DNA from: an uncultured Bacteroidota bacterium
GTDB lineage: Bacteria > Bacteroidota > Bacteroidia > Chitinophagales > Chitinophagaceae
Direction of reading: 5' to 3'
Assembly: GCA_903853805.1 (NCBI GenBank)
Contig: CAINUN010000100.1
Span: forward strand, 18,650 to 82,649
DNA: 64,000 bases
Each line of letters begins with the position of its first letter. The stretch's first letter is position 1. Below the pieces are notes generated by a model. That model searched no databases. It was not told where the DNA came from and saw nothing but the letters and a program-made list of their open reading frames with translations. Position numbers and translations under genes: made by a program. This document shows positions 26,264-34,674 of the stretch, piece after piece.

Positions 26264-27688
26264 TTATTTGCCCCTTCCTTGAAAAATAACCCTAAGAGTA
26301 TAGACCATAATTTTCACATCAAGAGCTAATGAGCAGTTTTCGATGTAAAGAAGGTCATACTTCATGCGGTCAATCATTTCGTTCACATTGGTGGCATATC
26401 CATATTGCACCATTCCCCAACTTGTAAGCCCAGGTTTTACTTTGTGTAGAAATTTGTAGTGAGGATGTGTGTGGCTAATGATGTCAATAAAATGCTGTCG
26501 TTCAGGACGTGGACCTACCAACGACATGTCGCCTATGAGAATATTATAGAATTGAGGAAGTTCATCAATTCGCCATTTGCGCATCACTTTTCCCCAAGGT
26601 GTAATTCTTGGGTCTTCGTCACTAGATAATGAGGGTCCATTTTCTTCTGCATTAGTCACCATTGATCGAAACTTGTAAATGGAAAATGGTTTTCCCCAAC
26701 GCCCAATTCTTTTCTGTTTGTAGATGATCGCTCCGGGTGATGAAAGTTTTACCTTGATAGCAGCGAATAGAAAAATTGGGGAGTAAATAATGAGCGCCAT
26801 TAATGAGGCTATAATATCAATGGTTCTTTTACAAACACGCTGCCAGTCGGGCATCAATTCAGGATAAATATGAATAAGCACAGCGTCATAAACATTGCTT
26901 GTTTTTACCGAACCAGAAATGATGTCGTATAAATCGGGAAGCACTTTTACAACTACCGGGCGATAACTGAGGCGCGTAATAATGTTTTCAAGCAAGTGGT
27001 GTTCAGAAGAATCAATGGCAAGGATGACTTCTTCTATTTCGTGTTGGTCGATAATTTTTTCGAGATCATTTAAATGCCCTAATTGTGGAAGGTAATGACT
27101 CATGCCATTTGAGGCTTCTTTATTGGAATAAATAAAGCCCACAAACTTGTTGCCCAATACAACTTTGCTATCGTTGATTTGTTTGTAAAGCTCAATTGCT
27201 TTGCTATTTCCGCCAACAATCAAAGTATTGAAAACAACTTTTCGGTTAATTAACCTATTCTTGATATTGTTCAACATCAGCATTCTGAAAACAATGGTGA
27301 CGAAGCTATGGATGAGAAAATATCTTGCTGTTGTTTTGATGAAATAAGAATAATTGCTCGAATCGTCGGCAAAGAAAATAAGCGAGATAAAAATACTGCC
27401 GAGAATACAGGAAACAAGAGTTCTATTGATCTCGTGCAATCTCGATTTTCTATAAAGATTGAAGTAAGTGCCTGAAAGGAGATAAAGAAATAGCCATCCT
27501 GCAGGAATAATTAAAACACCAGAGATAAAATCAATACTATGAAGGTTGTTCCATGATTGAATCATTTCCGATTTCCCCAATAAATCTTGCCTATAACCCC
27601 AAAATAGAAACCAAGCAAACGTTGCCGTGAAGTAATCTAACACTGCATACCTTTGAATAGCTCTTCTTTTTAAAGGGGATAAAGCCAT
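26264..27688 (-). CDS. Polyprenyl-phosphate sugar-1-phosphate transferase (exopolysaccharide initiation)
   Basis: A 474-residue protein of the WcaJ/WbaP type: four N-terminal transmembrane segments, a Rossmann-like central region (NTLIVGGNSKAIELYKQI, about 150), a fifth hydrophobic segment (IDIIASLMALIIYSPIFLF) and the catalytic bacterial sugar transferase domain with KRIGRWGKPFSIYKFRSMV, WRIDELPQFYNILIGDMSLVGPRP and KPGLTSWGMVQYGYA. It moves a sugar phosphate onto undecaprenyl phosphate to start repeat-unit synthesis. It follows a lipoprotein gene by 2 bp. No other polysaccharide-cluster genes apart from the oxidoreductase are adjacent. Confidence 0.92.
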   Translation of the reverse strand: MALSPLKRRAIQRYAVLDYFTATFAWFLFWGYRQDLLGKSEMIQSWNNLHSIDFISGVLIIPAGWLFLYLLSGTYFNLYRKSRLHEINRTLVSCILGSIFISLIFFADDSSNYSYFIKTTARYFLIHSFVTIVFRMLMLNNIKNRLINRKVVFNTLIVGGNSKAIELYKQINDSKVVLGNKFVGFIYSNKEASNGMSHYLPQLGHLNDLEKIIDQHEIEEVILAIDSSEHHLLENIITRLSYRPVVVKVLPDLYDIISGSVKTSNVYDAVLIHIYPELMPDWQRVCKRTIDIIASLMALIIYSPIFLFAAIKVKLSSPGAIIYKQKRIGRWGKPFSIYKFRSMVTNAEENGPSLSSDEDPRITPWGKVMRKWRIDELPQFYNILIGDMSLVGPRPERQHFIDIISHTHPHYKFLHKVKPGLTSWGMVQYGYATNVNEMIDRMKYDLLYIENCSLALDVKIMVYTLRVIFQGRGK

Positions 27689-27690
27689 AA

Positions 27691-28536
27691 TTATTTTACA
27701 GAAAGAATTTTGACATTGTCTAAAGCAACATAACCTTGAGTGTTACTTGAATTATAGGCTCTGATAACTAAGAAATATTGCTTGTTTGGATATTGATTGA
27801 CAAAGTCAACCAAACTAACATACACTTTGTTCCATTCTGATTTTGGATTGAATCCGGCTAAATATTGAAGTACGATTTGTCCTTGAGCATTTGTGGTTTG
27901 AAGCCCAACAACAAAAGGAATTGTGTTTTTATAGTTGATTTCAACGAATGGATTGAATTTAGTTGTAAAACCAGTTTGTAATAGATTGACTGCAAATTGT
28001 TGACTATCCAATGTTAGTAGTCCAGAATAATTCCCTTCATAAACATAATTGGATTGGGAAGTTACCAATATCCCAGTATCACCATCAACTTTTTGAAAAG
28101 GATTACCTGATTCGAAATCCTGATTGACTATGTTGAGTAGGGTGTCAGCTATATAACTTGTTTTTGGTTGGAAATTGATGGTTTCACTTGGTTTTGCAGG
28201 AATTGTTATTGTGTCATTGTTGTATTGAAAATATGGGCTTTGAATATCAGCAACCCCATCAACAGTAATTCCTGGACGAACCATTAAAAGCCCTGACTTT
28301 GAAGTGATAATAGGCACATTACAAGGCAAAGGAAATGCACCTATTGTTTTCCCTTCATAATAAACCCAAACGCTGGTAATTTTGTGTGATGAAGTTCCAA
28401 TATTAGGCGTTTGTTGAAAAGAAAAAGAGTCAATATGAACGTATGTAGCTATTGGCTCAGCTGGGTTTACAATATTACAGCTCTGGAAAGCGTAGGTTCC
28501 TATAAGAAAAAGAATAAGTAATCGTATTAATTTCAT
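27691..28536 (-). CDS. Hypothetical lipoprotein
   Basis: A 281-residue exported protein with a lipobox (LIGTYAFQSCN, Cys20). The mature part is beta-rich, with a C-terminal jelly-roll-like portion (FESGNPFQKVDGDTG, then SEWNKVYVSLVDFVNQYPNKQYFLVIRAY) resembling carbohydrate-binding folds. It lies 2 bp upstream of the sugar transferase and 24 bp after the Gfo/Idh/MocA gene, so a role in surface polysaccharide biology is possible. No specific family is recognised. Confidence 0.7.
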   Translation of the reverse strand: MKLIRLLILFLIGTYAFQSCNIVNPAEPIATYVHIDSFSFQQTPNIGTSSHKITSVWVYYEGKTIGAFPLPCNVPIITSKSGLLMVRPGITVDGVADIQSPYFQYNNDTITIPAKPSETINFQPKTSYIADTLLNIVNQDFESGNPFQKVDGDTGILVTSQSNYVYEGNYSGLLTLDSQQFAVNLLQTGFTTKFNPFVEINYKNTIPFVVGLQTTNAQGQIVLQYLAGFNPKSEWNKVYVSLVDFVNQYPNKQYFLVIRAYNSSNTQGYVALDNVKILSVK

Positions 28537-28560
28537 GTGCTTATCGCCTTTCGTCTTCTA

Positions 28561-29547
28561 TTAAACGTTATGTTGTTCATTATGTTGTCCCATTTTCTTA
28601 ATAATTTCATGGGCAACTTCCATTGCCGTCAAACCATCTTGAATACTCACGCGTGTTGGTTTTCCGGATAGGATACTTTCACTAAACTCCGAAAGTTCCA
28701 TTTTTATTGCGTTGGTGTTGATAACATCAGGCATTTGAACCGAAATGATTTTAGTTTCTCCATGACCAATATCAACCGGAAAATCCATCATTCCTTTTAC
28801 AGCATCCGGCGCTTTCAGTTTGATTACTTCTGCTTTTTTATCTAAAAAATCAATGCCTATGTATGCGTCTCTTTGAAAAATACGCATCTTCCTCATTTTC
28901 TTAAGCGAAATGCGACTTGCTGTAAGATTGGCAACACAACCATTATCAAATTCAATCCTTGCGTTAGCAATATCTGCTGTTTCGCTAATGACAGAAACAC
29001 CACTAGCTGATACTCTACGAACTGGGGAATTTACGAGATGTAAAATGATGTCTATGTCATGAATCATTAAGTCCAACACCACAGCTACATCTGTTCCTCG
29101 AGGGTTGAATTGAGCCAAACGATGTGCCTCGATGAACATGGGCTGAACTTTAAGGTCGCCCAAAGCTAGGAAAGCAGGATTGTATCTTTCTACATGACCA
29201 ACTTGACATTTAATATTGGCTTCTTCCGCCAACTTCACCAATTCTCTTGCTTCGTCAAGTGTGTTTGCAAGTGGTTTTTCAACAAAAAGGTGTTTGCCAT
29301 TTAAGATGCAGGCTTTTGCCAAATCGAAATGAGCTGTTGTAGGTGCCACAATATCCACTGCATCCACGCTGTGTATGAGTTGCTCCATATCGCTATATCT
29401 CGGAACCTGATATTGTGCAATTGTTGATGCCGCTTGTTCATCATTCGGGTCAAAAAAGCCCACTAATTCAACTCCGTCAATTTCTTTCCATTGTTGAATG
29501 TGAATTTTACCCAAATGTCCTGCGCCGAATATTCCTACCTTGAGCAT
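28561..29547 (-). CDS. Gfo/Idh/MocA-family oxidoreductase
   Basis: About 328 residues from the ATG at 29547, where the Rossmann fold begins (MLKVGIFGAGHLGKIHIQQW); the track start 7 codons upstream adds residues not expected in the family. EKPLANTLDEA (about 95) holds the conserved EKP lysine, and GHVERYNPAFLAL (about 122) and LMIHDIDIILHLV (about 165) the substrate-side residues. Such enzymes oxidise or reduce sugars or sugar nucleotides with NAD(P). Its operon with a sugar transferase suggests sugar-precursor formation, but the substrate is not identified. Confidence 0.9.
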   Translation of the reverse strand: MLKVGIFGAGHLGKIHIQQWKEIDGVELVGFFDPNDEQAASTIAQYQVPRYSDMEQLIHSVDAVDIVAPTTAHFDLAKACILNGKHLFVEKPLANTLDEARELVKLAEEANIKCQVGHVERYNPAFLALGDLKVQPMFIEAHRLAQFNPRGTDVAVVLDLMIHDIDIILHLVNSPVRRVSASGVSVISETADIANARIEFDNGCVANLTASRISLKKMRKMRIFQRDAYIGIDFLDKKAEVIKLKAPDAVKGMMDFPVDIGHGETKIISVQMPDVINTNAIKMELSEFSESILSGKPTRVSIQDGLTAMEVAHEIIKKMGQHNEQHNV

Positions 29548-29686
29548 AAGCTTTAAAAAGTGGTGCAAGTTAGGATTTTGCCATTTGCTTTGAACAGTTC
29601 CTTTTATTTTAGCATTTTATATTACAGCCTTAGAAAAAAAGGTTTTCTTTATCTTCGCCGTTCCTAAAAAAAACTTACCGACACAC

Positions 29687-30670
29687 ATGCGTACAATACC
29701 TTTCCGTCAAGCATTGCGCGAAGCCATGGAAGAAGAAATGAGAAGAGACAGCCGCGTTTTCCTAATGGGAGAAGAAGTGGCTCAATACAATGGTGCTTAT
29801 AAAGTGAGCCAAGGTATGTTGGATGAGTTTGGACCCAAAAGAGTTTTAGATACTCCAATTGCAGAGCTTGGTTTTGCTGCTATAGGTGTTGGTGCTGCTG
29901 CAAATGGCACACGTCCAATTATTGAATTTATGACTTGGAACTTTGCAGTGTTAGCACTTGACCAAATTTTGAATCATGCTGCCAAAATGCTCTCCATGAG
30001 TGGTGGACATTTTAGTTGCCCTATCGTTTTTCGTGGACCCAATGGTTCTGCTGGTCAATTAGGTGCACAGCACTCACAAGCTTTCGAAAGTTGGTTTGCC
30101 AATATTCCAGGAATAAAAGTCATTTCTGTTTCTAATCCTTATGATGCTAAAGGGTTGCTCAAAGCAGCTATTCGTGATGAAGACCCTGTTGTGTTTATGG
30201 AAAGTGAGGTGATGTATGGCGATGTGGGAGAAGTGCCTGAAGAAGAATACATCCTTCCAATTGGTAAAGCCGATGTGAAACGCGAAGGAACAGATGTTAC
30301 TATCGTTTCGTTTAATAAAATGATGAAGGTAGCCTTAGGTGCAGCTGAAGAATTGGCTAAAGAAGGAATTAGCGCCGAAGTCATTGATTTGCGTACCATT
30401 CGCCCGCTCGATTGGCAAACTATCGTGACCTCTGTTCGTAAAACCAATCGTTTAGTAATAGTGGAAGAACAATGGCCATTCAGTAGTATTTCTTCTGAAA
30501 TATCTTATCGCATTCAAAAAGAAGCATTCGATTATTTAGATGCTCCTATTCGCCGAATTTGTTCGGCTGATGCCAATATGCACTACGCACCAAACCTTGT
30601 TGCCGCATTTTTACCCGATATTTCAAAGACCGTGAAATTGGTGAAAGATGTGATGTATCAGATTAAATAA
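29687..30670 (+). CDS. pdhB: Pyruvate dehydrogenase E1 component, beta subunit
   Basis: A 327-residue E1-beta subunit of a 2-oxoacid dehydrogenase complex, forming an alpha2beta2 thiamine-diphosphate enzyme. Motifs: RQALREAMEEEM, GEEVAQYNGAYKVSQGM, DTPIAELGFAAIGVGAA with the ThDP-activating Glu, FRGPNGSAGQLGAQHSQ, ADVKREGTDVTIVSF and EVIDLRTIRPLDW. It is closer in motif content to pyruvate than to branched-chain enzymes, a judgement from memory. The alpha subunit is not adjacent, as is common in Bacteroidota. Confidence 0.92.
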   Translation: MRTIPFRQALREAMEEEMRRDSRVFLMGEEVAQYNGAYKVSQGMLDEFGPKRVLDTPIAELGFAAIGVGAAANGTRPIIEFMTWNFAVLALDQILNHAAKMLSMSGGHFSCPIVFRGPNGSAGQLGAQHSQAFESWFANIPGIKVISVSNPYDAKGLLKAAIRDEDPVVFMESEVMYGDVGEVPEEEYILPIGKADVKREGTDVTIVSFNKMMKVALGAAEELAKEGISAEVIDLRTIRPLDWQTIVTSVRKTNRLVIVEEQWPFSSISSEISYRIQKEAFDYLDAPIRRICSADANMHYAPNLVAAFLPDISKTVKLVKDVMYQIK

Positions 30671-31000
30671 CATAAGTCGATTTTTTTCTCCTTATTTAGT
30701 GAAATAATAGATTATCAGTTAAGTTTTGAAATGGAACTATGGAAATTAATAGTGTCATTTTTGTTTATGAATGTGACACTTCGAAAATGAATGCTCAGCC
30801 ACTAGGTTTATGAATAGCACTTCAAAAAATGGATGTACAGTCCCTAAGTTTAGGGGTGGCGCTTCGAAAAGTCAAAACATGATTTATGTGGTATGAAATG
30901 ATTTTTGGAAATCTAAATGCCCATAAATCATTTTCTTTATTTTATTATGAATGAAAAATGAATCGTTTTTCAATAGATTGCAACCCTTATTTCCTGCAGC
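30671..31000. other. Intergenic region between pdhB and miaE with a degenerate repeat array
   Basis: No gene is seen in these 330 bp. The first part is unremarkable; from 30764 to about 30880 it holds three degenerate units spaced 43 and 42 bp apart. No convincing terminator for pdhB was found. Confidence 0.65.
30764..30880. repeat. Three degenerate 42/43-bp tandem repeats
   Basis: Units begin with TTTATGAAT (30764), TTTATGAAT (30807) and TTTAGGGGT (30849). Each then has a CACTTCGAAAA, CACTTCAAAAA or CGCTTCGAAAA core, and the first two continue with related GAATGCTCAGCCACTAGG and GGATGTACAGTCCCTAAG tails. The second and third units read through in one frame as IALQKMDVQSLSLG and VALRKVKT. 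The sequence differs from the 42-bp array at 23203. Confidence 0.75.
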
Positions 31001-31603
31001 ATGAGTACCGCAGATAATTCTATCCTTGGTTTAAAATTACCTACTGACCCTCGTTGGGTTGACCTTGCATCAATTTCATTAAAAGAAATCCTTACCGACC
31101 ATGCATTTTGTGAACAAAAAGCAGCCACACATTGCATATCGCTTATTCAACTATTTCCCGACAAGCAAGATATTGTTAATGCAATTGCACCTATCGTAAC
31201 AGAAGAATGGGGGCATTTTAGAATGGTATGGGCAGAGATGAAAAAACGTGGTTTTGAATTGAGCAAACAGCGAAAAGACGACTATGTCAACCTCTTGTTG
31301 CAAAACACACCTAAAGGCATTCCATCTGAAGATAAACTGTTGCACAAACTCATGATATGCGCCATGATTGAGGCAAGAAGTTGTGAGCGTTTTCGTTTAC
31401 TTTCTGAAAATTTAGAGGAAGAAAGCCTGCGAAAATTCTATTACAAGTTCATGGTTTCGGAAGCTGGTCATTATCGTTTGTTCATTGACCTTGCCGAAAA
31501 ATATTATCCTGAAGAAAAAGTGAAAAACACTTGGCAACAATGGTTGAAAATAGAAGAGCAAGTATTGCATCATTTAGCGCCTCGTGGCGATAGGATGCAT
31601 TGA
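31001..31603 (+). CDS. miaE: tRNA-(ms2io6A)-hydroxylase, MiaE family
   Basis: A 200-residue non-haem di-iron ferritin-like enzyme that hydroxylates the isopentenyl chain of ms2i6A37 in tRNA. The iron ligands appear as EQKAATH (about 38), EEWGHFRMV (about 67), EARSCERF (about 122) and SEAGHYRLF (about 151). Length and motifs agree with the Pseudomonas and Bacteroidota enzymes. It appears to be a single gene. Confidence 0.9.
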   Translation: MSTADNSILGLKLPTDPRWVDLASISLKEILTDHAFCEQKAATHCISLIQLFPDKQDIVNAIAPIVTEEWGHFRMVWAEMKKRGFELSKQRKDDYVNLLLQNTPKGIPSEDKLLHKLMICAMIEARSCERFRLLSENLEEESLRKFYYKFMVSEAGHYRLFIDLAEKYYPEEKVKNTWQQWLKIEEQVLHHLAPRGDRMH

Positions 31604-31634
31604 TAAATTAGTAGCTCGAATAAATTGCTACTAA

Positions 31635-32852
31635 TCAAGTTGCTATTTTTCGTGTATCAATTTTATCTAAAAACCTAAATCCAATTCCTGAAAGCATAGA
31701 AATAGCGCCAATTATCCACCAAAGGCATTTAAATCCAAAGATGTCAGCAATATGAGCTCCCATTCCTGGTCCAATTACTTGTGCCACACTCCATGCTACC
31801 GTATATAATCCTGCATATTGTCCACGGTTTTGGTCATTGGTTCTGCCAATCCAATAAGTATTCATAAAGGGCATAGAAAGCATTTCACCAAGAGTCATCA
31901 TCAATACAGAAATCAATGCCACCCATTTTGCGCATGGAAAAACATTGTATACAGAAAAACTACAACCAATAAGAATGGTGCCAATAAGAATGTACCATAG
32001 AAAATTCTTTTTTCCTTCGAGCTGGTGCACTACAACCATTTCAAACAGTGCAATCAAAATGCCATTCAACGACATGATAGCACCAATAAAAGTTTCATCA
32101 AAATTCATTTCTCTACGGTAATAAACGGGTAGGGTAGTGAAAAGCTGAAAAAAACCCAAAGCAAATAAAACAGTGCAAAGAAAAAACAAACGATAGGCTT
32201 TATCACAATAAGCAGACTGCCCAACTAATGGTTTTGCTGTTACTTTCTTTTGAATGGTAGCTTTGTTTTTTGAAGGAGCTAACAACAACCATAGCATTAT
32301 TGCTGCACCAATATTGGTAAACCCATCAATCCAAAATAGCAAAGTGTAATTTTTAGAAGCAATAAAACCACCAAGTGCACCACCAACAGCCCAACCCATA
32401 TTTATGGCAAGCCTATTAAGTGAAAAAGATCTTGTTCTGTTTTCTTCTTTGCTATAATGTGCTATTGCTGCCGAATTAGCTGGTCGAAACATGTCGTTTA
32501 TGAAACTCAATAAAAACGCCATCAAGCAAATGAGCGGATAACTTCGCATTTGCCCGAGAATTAAAAACATGATACCACCACCTATGAGGGTAATAATTTG
32601 TACATAATAAAATCCAAGCCTATCAACCAATTTACCACCCATAAATCCTCCACCTACTGCACCCAAACCAAATAATACCATCACCCATCCTGCCTGTGAA
32701 ATGCTATAGCCCAATTTTTGAGTCATATACAGCGTCATGAAAGGGAATACCATGGTTCCACTACGGTTAATGAGCATCACAAGGCTTAGCCACCAAGTAG
32801 AAGGTGCTAATCCTTTGTAAGCATTTTTATAGTTTTCAATAATCCATTTCAT
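31635..32852 (-). CDS. Major facilitator superfamily transporter
   Basis: A 405-residue protein with about twelve membrane segments. A typical MFS loop 2-3 signature, GGFMGGKLVDRLGFYYV, lies near residue 70, and the second-half equivalent (MNTYWIGRTNDQNRGQYAGLY) lies near 320. Duplicated six-helix halves are separated by a basic loop (SKNKATIQKKVTAKP). Substrate unknown; the general drug-efflux MFS group is likeliest. Confidence 0.88.
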   Translation of the reverse strand: MKWIIENYKNAYKGLAPSTWWLSLVMLINRSGTMVFPFMTLYMTQKLGYSISQAGWVMVLFGLGAVGGGFMGGKLVDRLGFYYVQIITLIGGGIMFLILGQMRSYPLICLMAFLLSFINDMFRPANSAAIAHYSKEENRTRSFSLNRLAINMGWAVGGALGGFIASKNYTLLFWIDGFTNIGAAIMLWLLLAPSKNKATIQKKVTAKPLVGQSAYCDKAYRLFFLCTVLFALGFFQLFTTLPVYYRREMNFDETFIGAIMSLNGILIALFEMVVVHQLEGKKNFLWYILIGTILIGCSFSVYNVFPCAKWVALISVLMMTLGEMLSMPFMNTYWIGRTNDQNRGQYAGLYTVAWSVAQVIGPGMGAHIADIFGFKCLWWIIGAISMLSGIGFRFLDKIDTRKIAT

Positions 32853-32927
32853 GGTCAGTAAATGTATTTCAATATGGCAGAGTGTTTGTAAATTATGTAA
32901 ACAATAGTTTTATTGGGTTATCAAAAA

Positions 32928-32957
32928 TAAAAAACCCGAAGGTTTTGAACCTCCGGG
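32928..32957 (-). terminator. Terminator of the rimM-trmD-rplS operon
   Basis: On the minus strand a 10-bp stem (cccggaggtt / aaccttcggg, one wobble pair) with a 3-nt loop is followed by TTTTTTATTTTT. It lies 25 bp after the rplS stop. Confidence 0.9.
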
Positions 32958-32982
32958 CGATATCTTAAAACGTTGACTAGTA

Positions 32983-33342
32983 TTAATGTCGTACAACGTG
33001 TTTCTTTTCTTTGATTCTAGCAGATTTACCGCTTCTTTCACGGAGGTAAAATAATTTAGCGCGACGAACTCGTCCTTCTTTATGAACAATGATAGAATCA
33101 ATATTCGGAGAAAAAAGAGGGAATAAACGTTCAACACCAATGCCATCGGATATTTTACGTACAGTGAAAGTCTTAGTTGCACCATTACCTTGACGCTTAA
33201 TTACATCTCCTTTGAAGGACTGAATACGTTCTTTGTTTCCTTCTACAATTTTATAGTTTACGGTAATGTTATCTCCTGCTTTAAATTTAGGAAATTCTTT
33301 TTTACCTGACATTTGTTCGTGTACAAAAGCTACAGCGTTCAT
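32983..33342 (-). CDS. rplS: 50S ribosomal protein L19 (bL19)
   Basis: About 119 residues from the ATG at 33342 ([11 protein letters not shown]); the track start 18 codons earlier reads into non-conserved sequence. [61 protein letters not shown] and [20 protein letters not shown] are family-standard. It lies at the 30S-50S interface. It is last in the rimM-trmD-rplS operon. Confidence 0.95.
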   Translation of the reverse strand: MNAVAFVHEQMSGKKEFPKFKAGDNITVNYKIVEGNKERIQSFKGDVIKRQGNGATKTFTVRKISDGIGVERLFPLFSPNIDSIIVHKEGRVRRAKLFYLRERSGKSARIKEKKHVVRH

Positions 33343-33405
33343 GTTATTACTTAGTTTTTGGGTTGGCGAAGGTAATGGGATTATTTTTTTTAGCAAAAAT
33401 ATTTT

Positions 33406-34086
33406 TCAAGAATCTTTTAATAAGTCTGGACGACGGTCTTGAGTTCTTGTGATTGACATTTCATGTCGCCATTCGTCAATTTTTTTATGATTACCAGAAA
33501 GTAATACTTCCGGCACTTTCATTCCCCGAAAATCTTCAGGTCTAGTGTAAACTGGTGGAGCCAATAATCCATCTTGAAAAGAATCGAATAGGGCAGAGGT
33601 TTCATCATTTAATACGCCAGGTATTATTCTGCCGATAGCATCAACAACAATAGCTGCTGGTAATTCACCTCCACTCAATACAAAATCCCCAATAGTCGAC
33701 TCCAAAGTAATGTATTGTTCGCGGATACGTTCATCAATCCCTTTATAATGACCACAAACAATAATCAGATTTTCTTTTAAAGAAAGTTTATTAGCCGTTT
33801 TCTGATTAAAGGTAATTCCATCCGGAGTCATGTAAATAATTTCATCGTACTTCCTTTCGTTCATCAGTTTATCTAAAACAATGGCTAATGGTTCGGGCAT
33901 AATAACCATGCCAGCTCCTCCTCCAAACTGATAATCGTCCACTTGTGCCTGACGGTAAGGTGTGTAATCACGCAGATTATGAATCACCACTTCAAGCAGC
34001 CCTTTTTCTTGGGCACGTTTCATGATGGAATGGTTCAACGGGCTTTCCAGTAATTGTGGCTGAACAGAAATAATGTCAATTCTCAT
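33406..34086 (-). CDS. trmD: tRNA (guanine-37-N1)-methyltransferase
   Basis: A 226-residue SPOUT enzyme that methylates G37 in tRNAs to prevent frameshifting. Motifs: [14 protein letters not shown] (about 54), [14 protein letters not shown] (about 109), [25 protein letters not shown] (about 132) and the C-terminal [24 protein letters not shown], which contribute the trefoil-knot AdoMet pocket. It starts 11 bp after rimM and precedes rplS. Confidence 0.96.
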   Translation of the reverse strand: MRIDIISVQPQLLESPLNHSIMKRAQEKGLLEVVIHNLRDYTPYRQAQVDDYQFGGGAGMVIMPEPLAIVLDKLMNERKYDEIIYMTPDGITFNQKTANKLSLKENLIIVCGHYKGIDERIREQYITLESTIGDFVLSGGELPAAIVVDAIGRIIPGVLNDETSALFDSFQDGLLAPPVYTRPEDFRGMKVPEVLLSGNHKKIDEWRHEMSITRTQDRRPDLLKDS

Positions 34087-34097
34087 GTGCTTCTTCT

Positions 34098-34598
34098 TTA
34101 TAAATTCAATAATCCTTCGGGTAAATCCATACGAATGAATTTGTTACGTGTATTGATATCTAAAATCATGGGTTCAATTAAAGGAATGAGCACTTCATGA
34201 CCTTCGTAATTAATTTTTGCAAGCCATTGATGACTTGTTTGAAATACATCTTCTATGGTGCCAATGGAGCCTAATATACTATCCACGATATTGAACCCCA
34301 ACCACATCAATGGTGAGTTTTTCATTGCATCTTTCAAACGGTCATCTTGAATGTAAACATGCTTGCTTACTAATTTTTTGGCACTTTCAACTGAGCCTAC
34401 ATCTTCTAAGTTGATGAGATATTCTTCGTCATTTACTACTTTTTCGGAGGATACAAAAAATGGAATAAAACTTCCTTTATTAAGTTCTAAGAATAGCACA
34501 TCACCAATTTTTAACCAGTTTTTGCTATTAGCAATATGCACGAAAACTACTGTTCCATTTAAGCCATGTGTGGCAACAATTTTCCCAATTCGAATCAT
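34098..34598 (-). CDS. rimM: Ribosome maturation factor RimM
   Basis: A 166-residue 16S rRNA processing factor that assists 30S head assembly. The N-terminal RimM domain starts [20 protein letters not shown], and the C-terminal PRC-barrel includes [20 protein letters not shown] and [13 protein letters not shown]. It is first in an operon with trmD and rplS, with a TATCTTTG -7 box 8 bp upstream. rpsP, which usually leads this operon, is missing here. Confidence 0.92.
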   Translation of the reverse strand: MIRIGKIVATHGLNGTVVFVHIANSKNWLKIGDVLFLELNKGSFIPFFVSSEKVVNDEEYLINLEDVGSVESAKKLVSKHVYIQDDRLKDAMKNSPLMWLGFNIVDSILGSIGTIEDVFQTSHQWLAKINYEGHEVLIPLIEPMILDINTRNKFIRMDLPEGLLNL

Positions 34599-34605
34599 AA
34601 ACCGT

Positions 34606-34613
34606 CAAAGATA
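34606..34613 (-). promoter_or_regulatory. Probable -7 box of the rimM operon
   Basis: TATCTTTG on the minus strand fits TAnnTTTG and lies only 7 bp from the rimM ATG, so the transcript would be nearly leaderless. No clear -33 TTG was found. Confidence 0.45.
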
Positions 34614-34674
34614 AGGTGAGATTGAACTCATTGAATAATTGATAAGGAAAATCAAGAAACAGACTATTAGTGTA

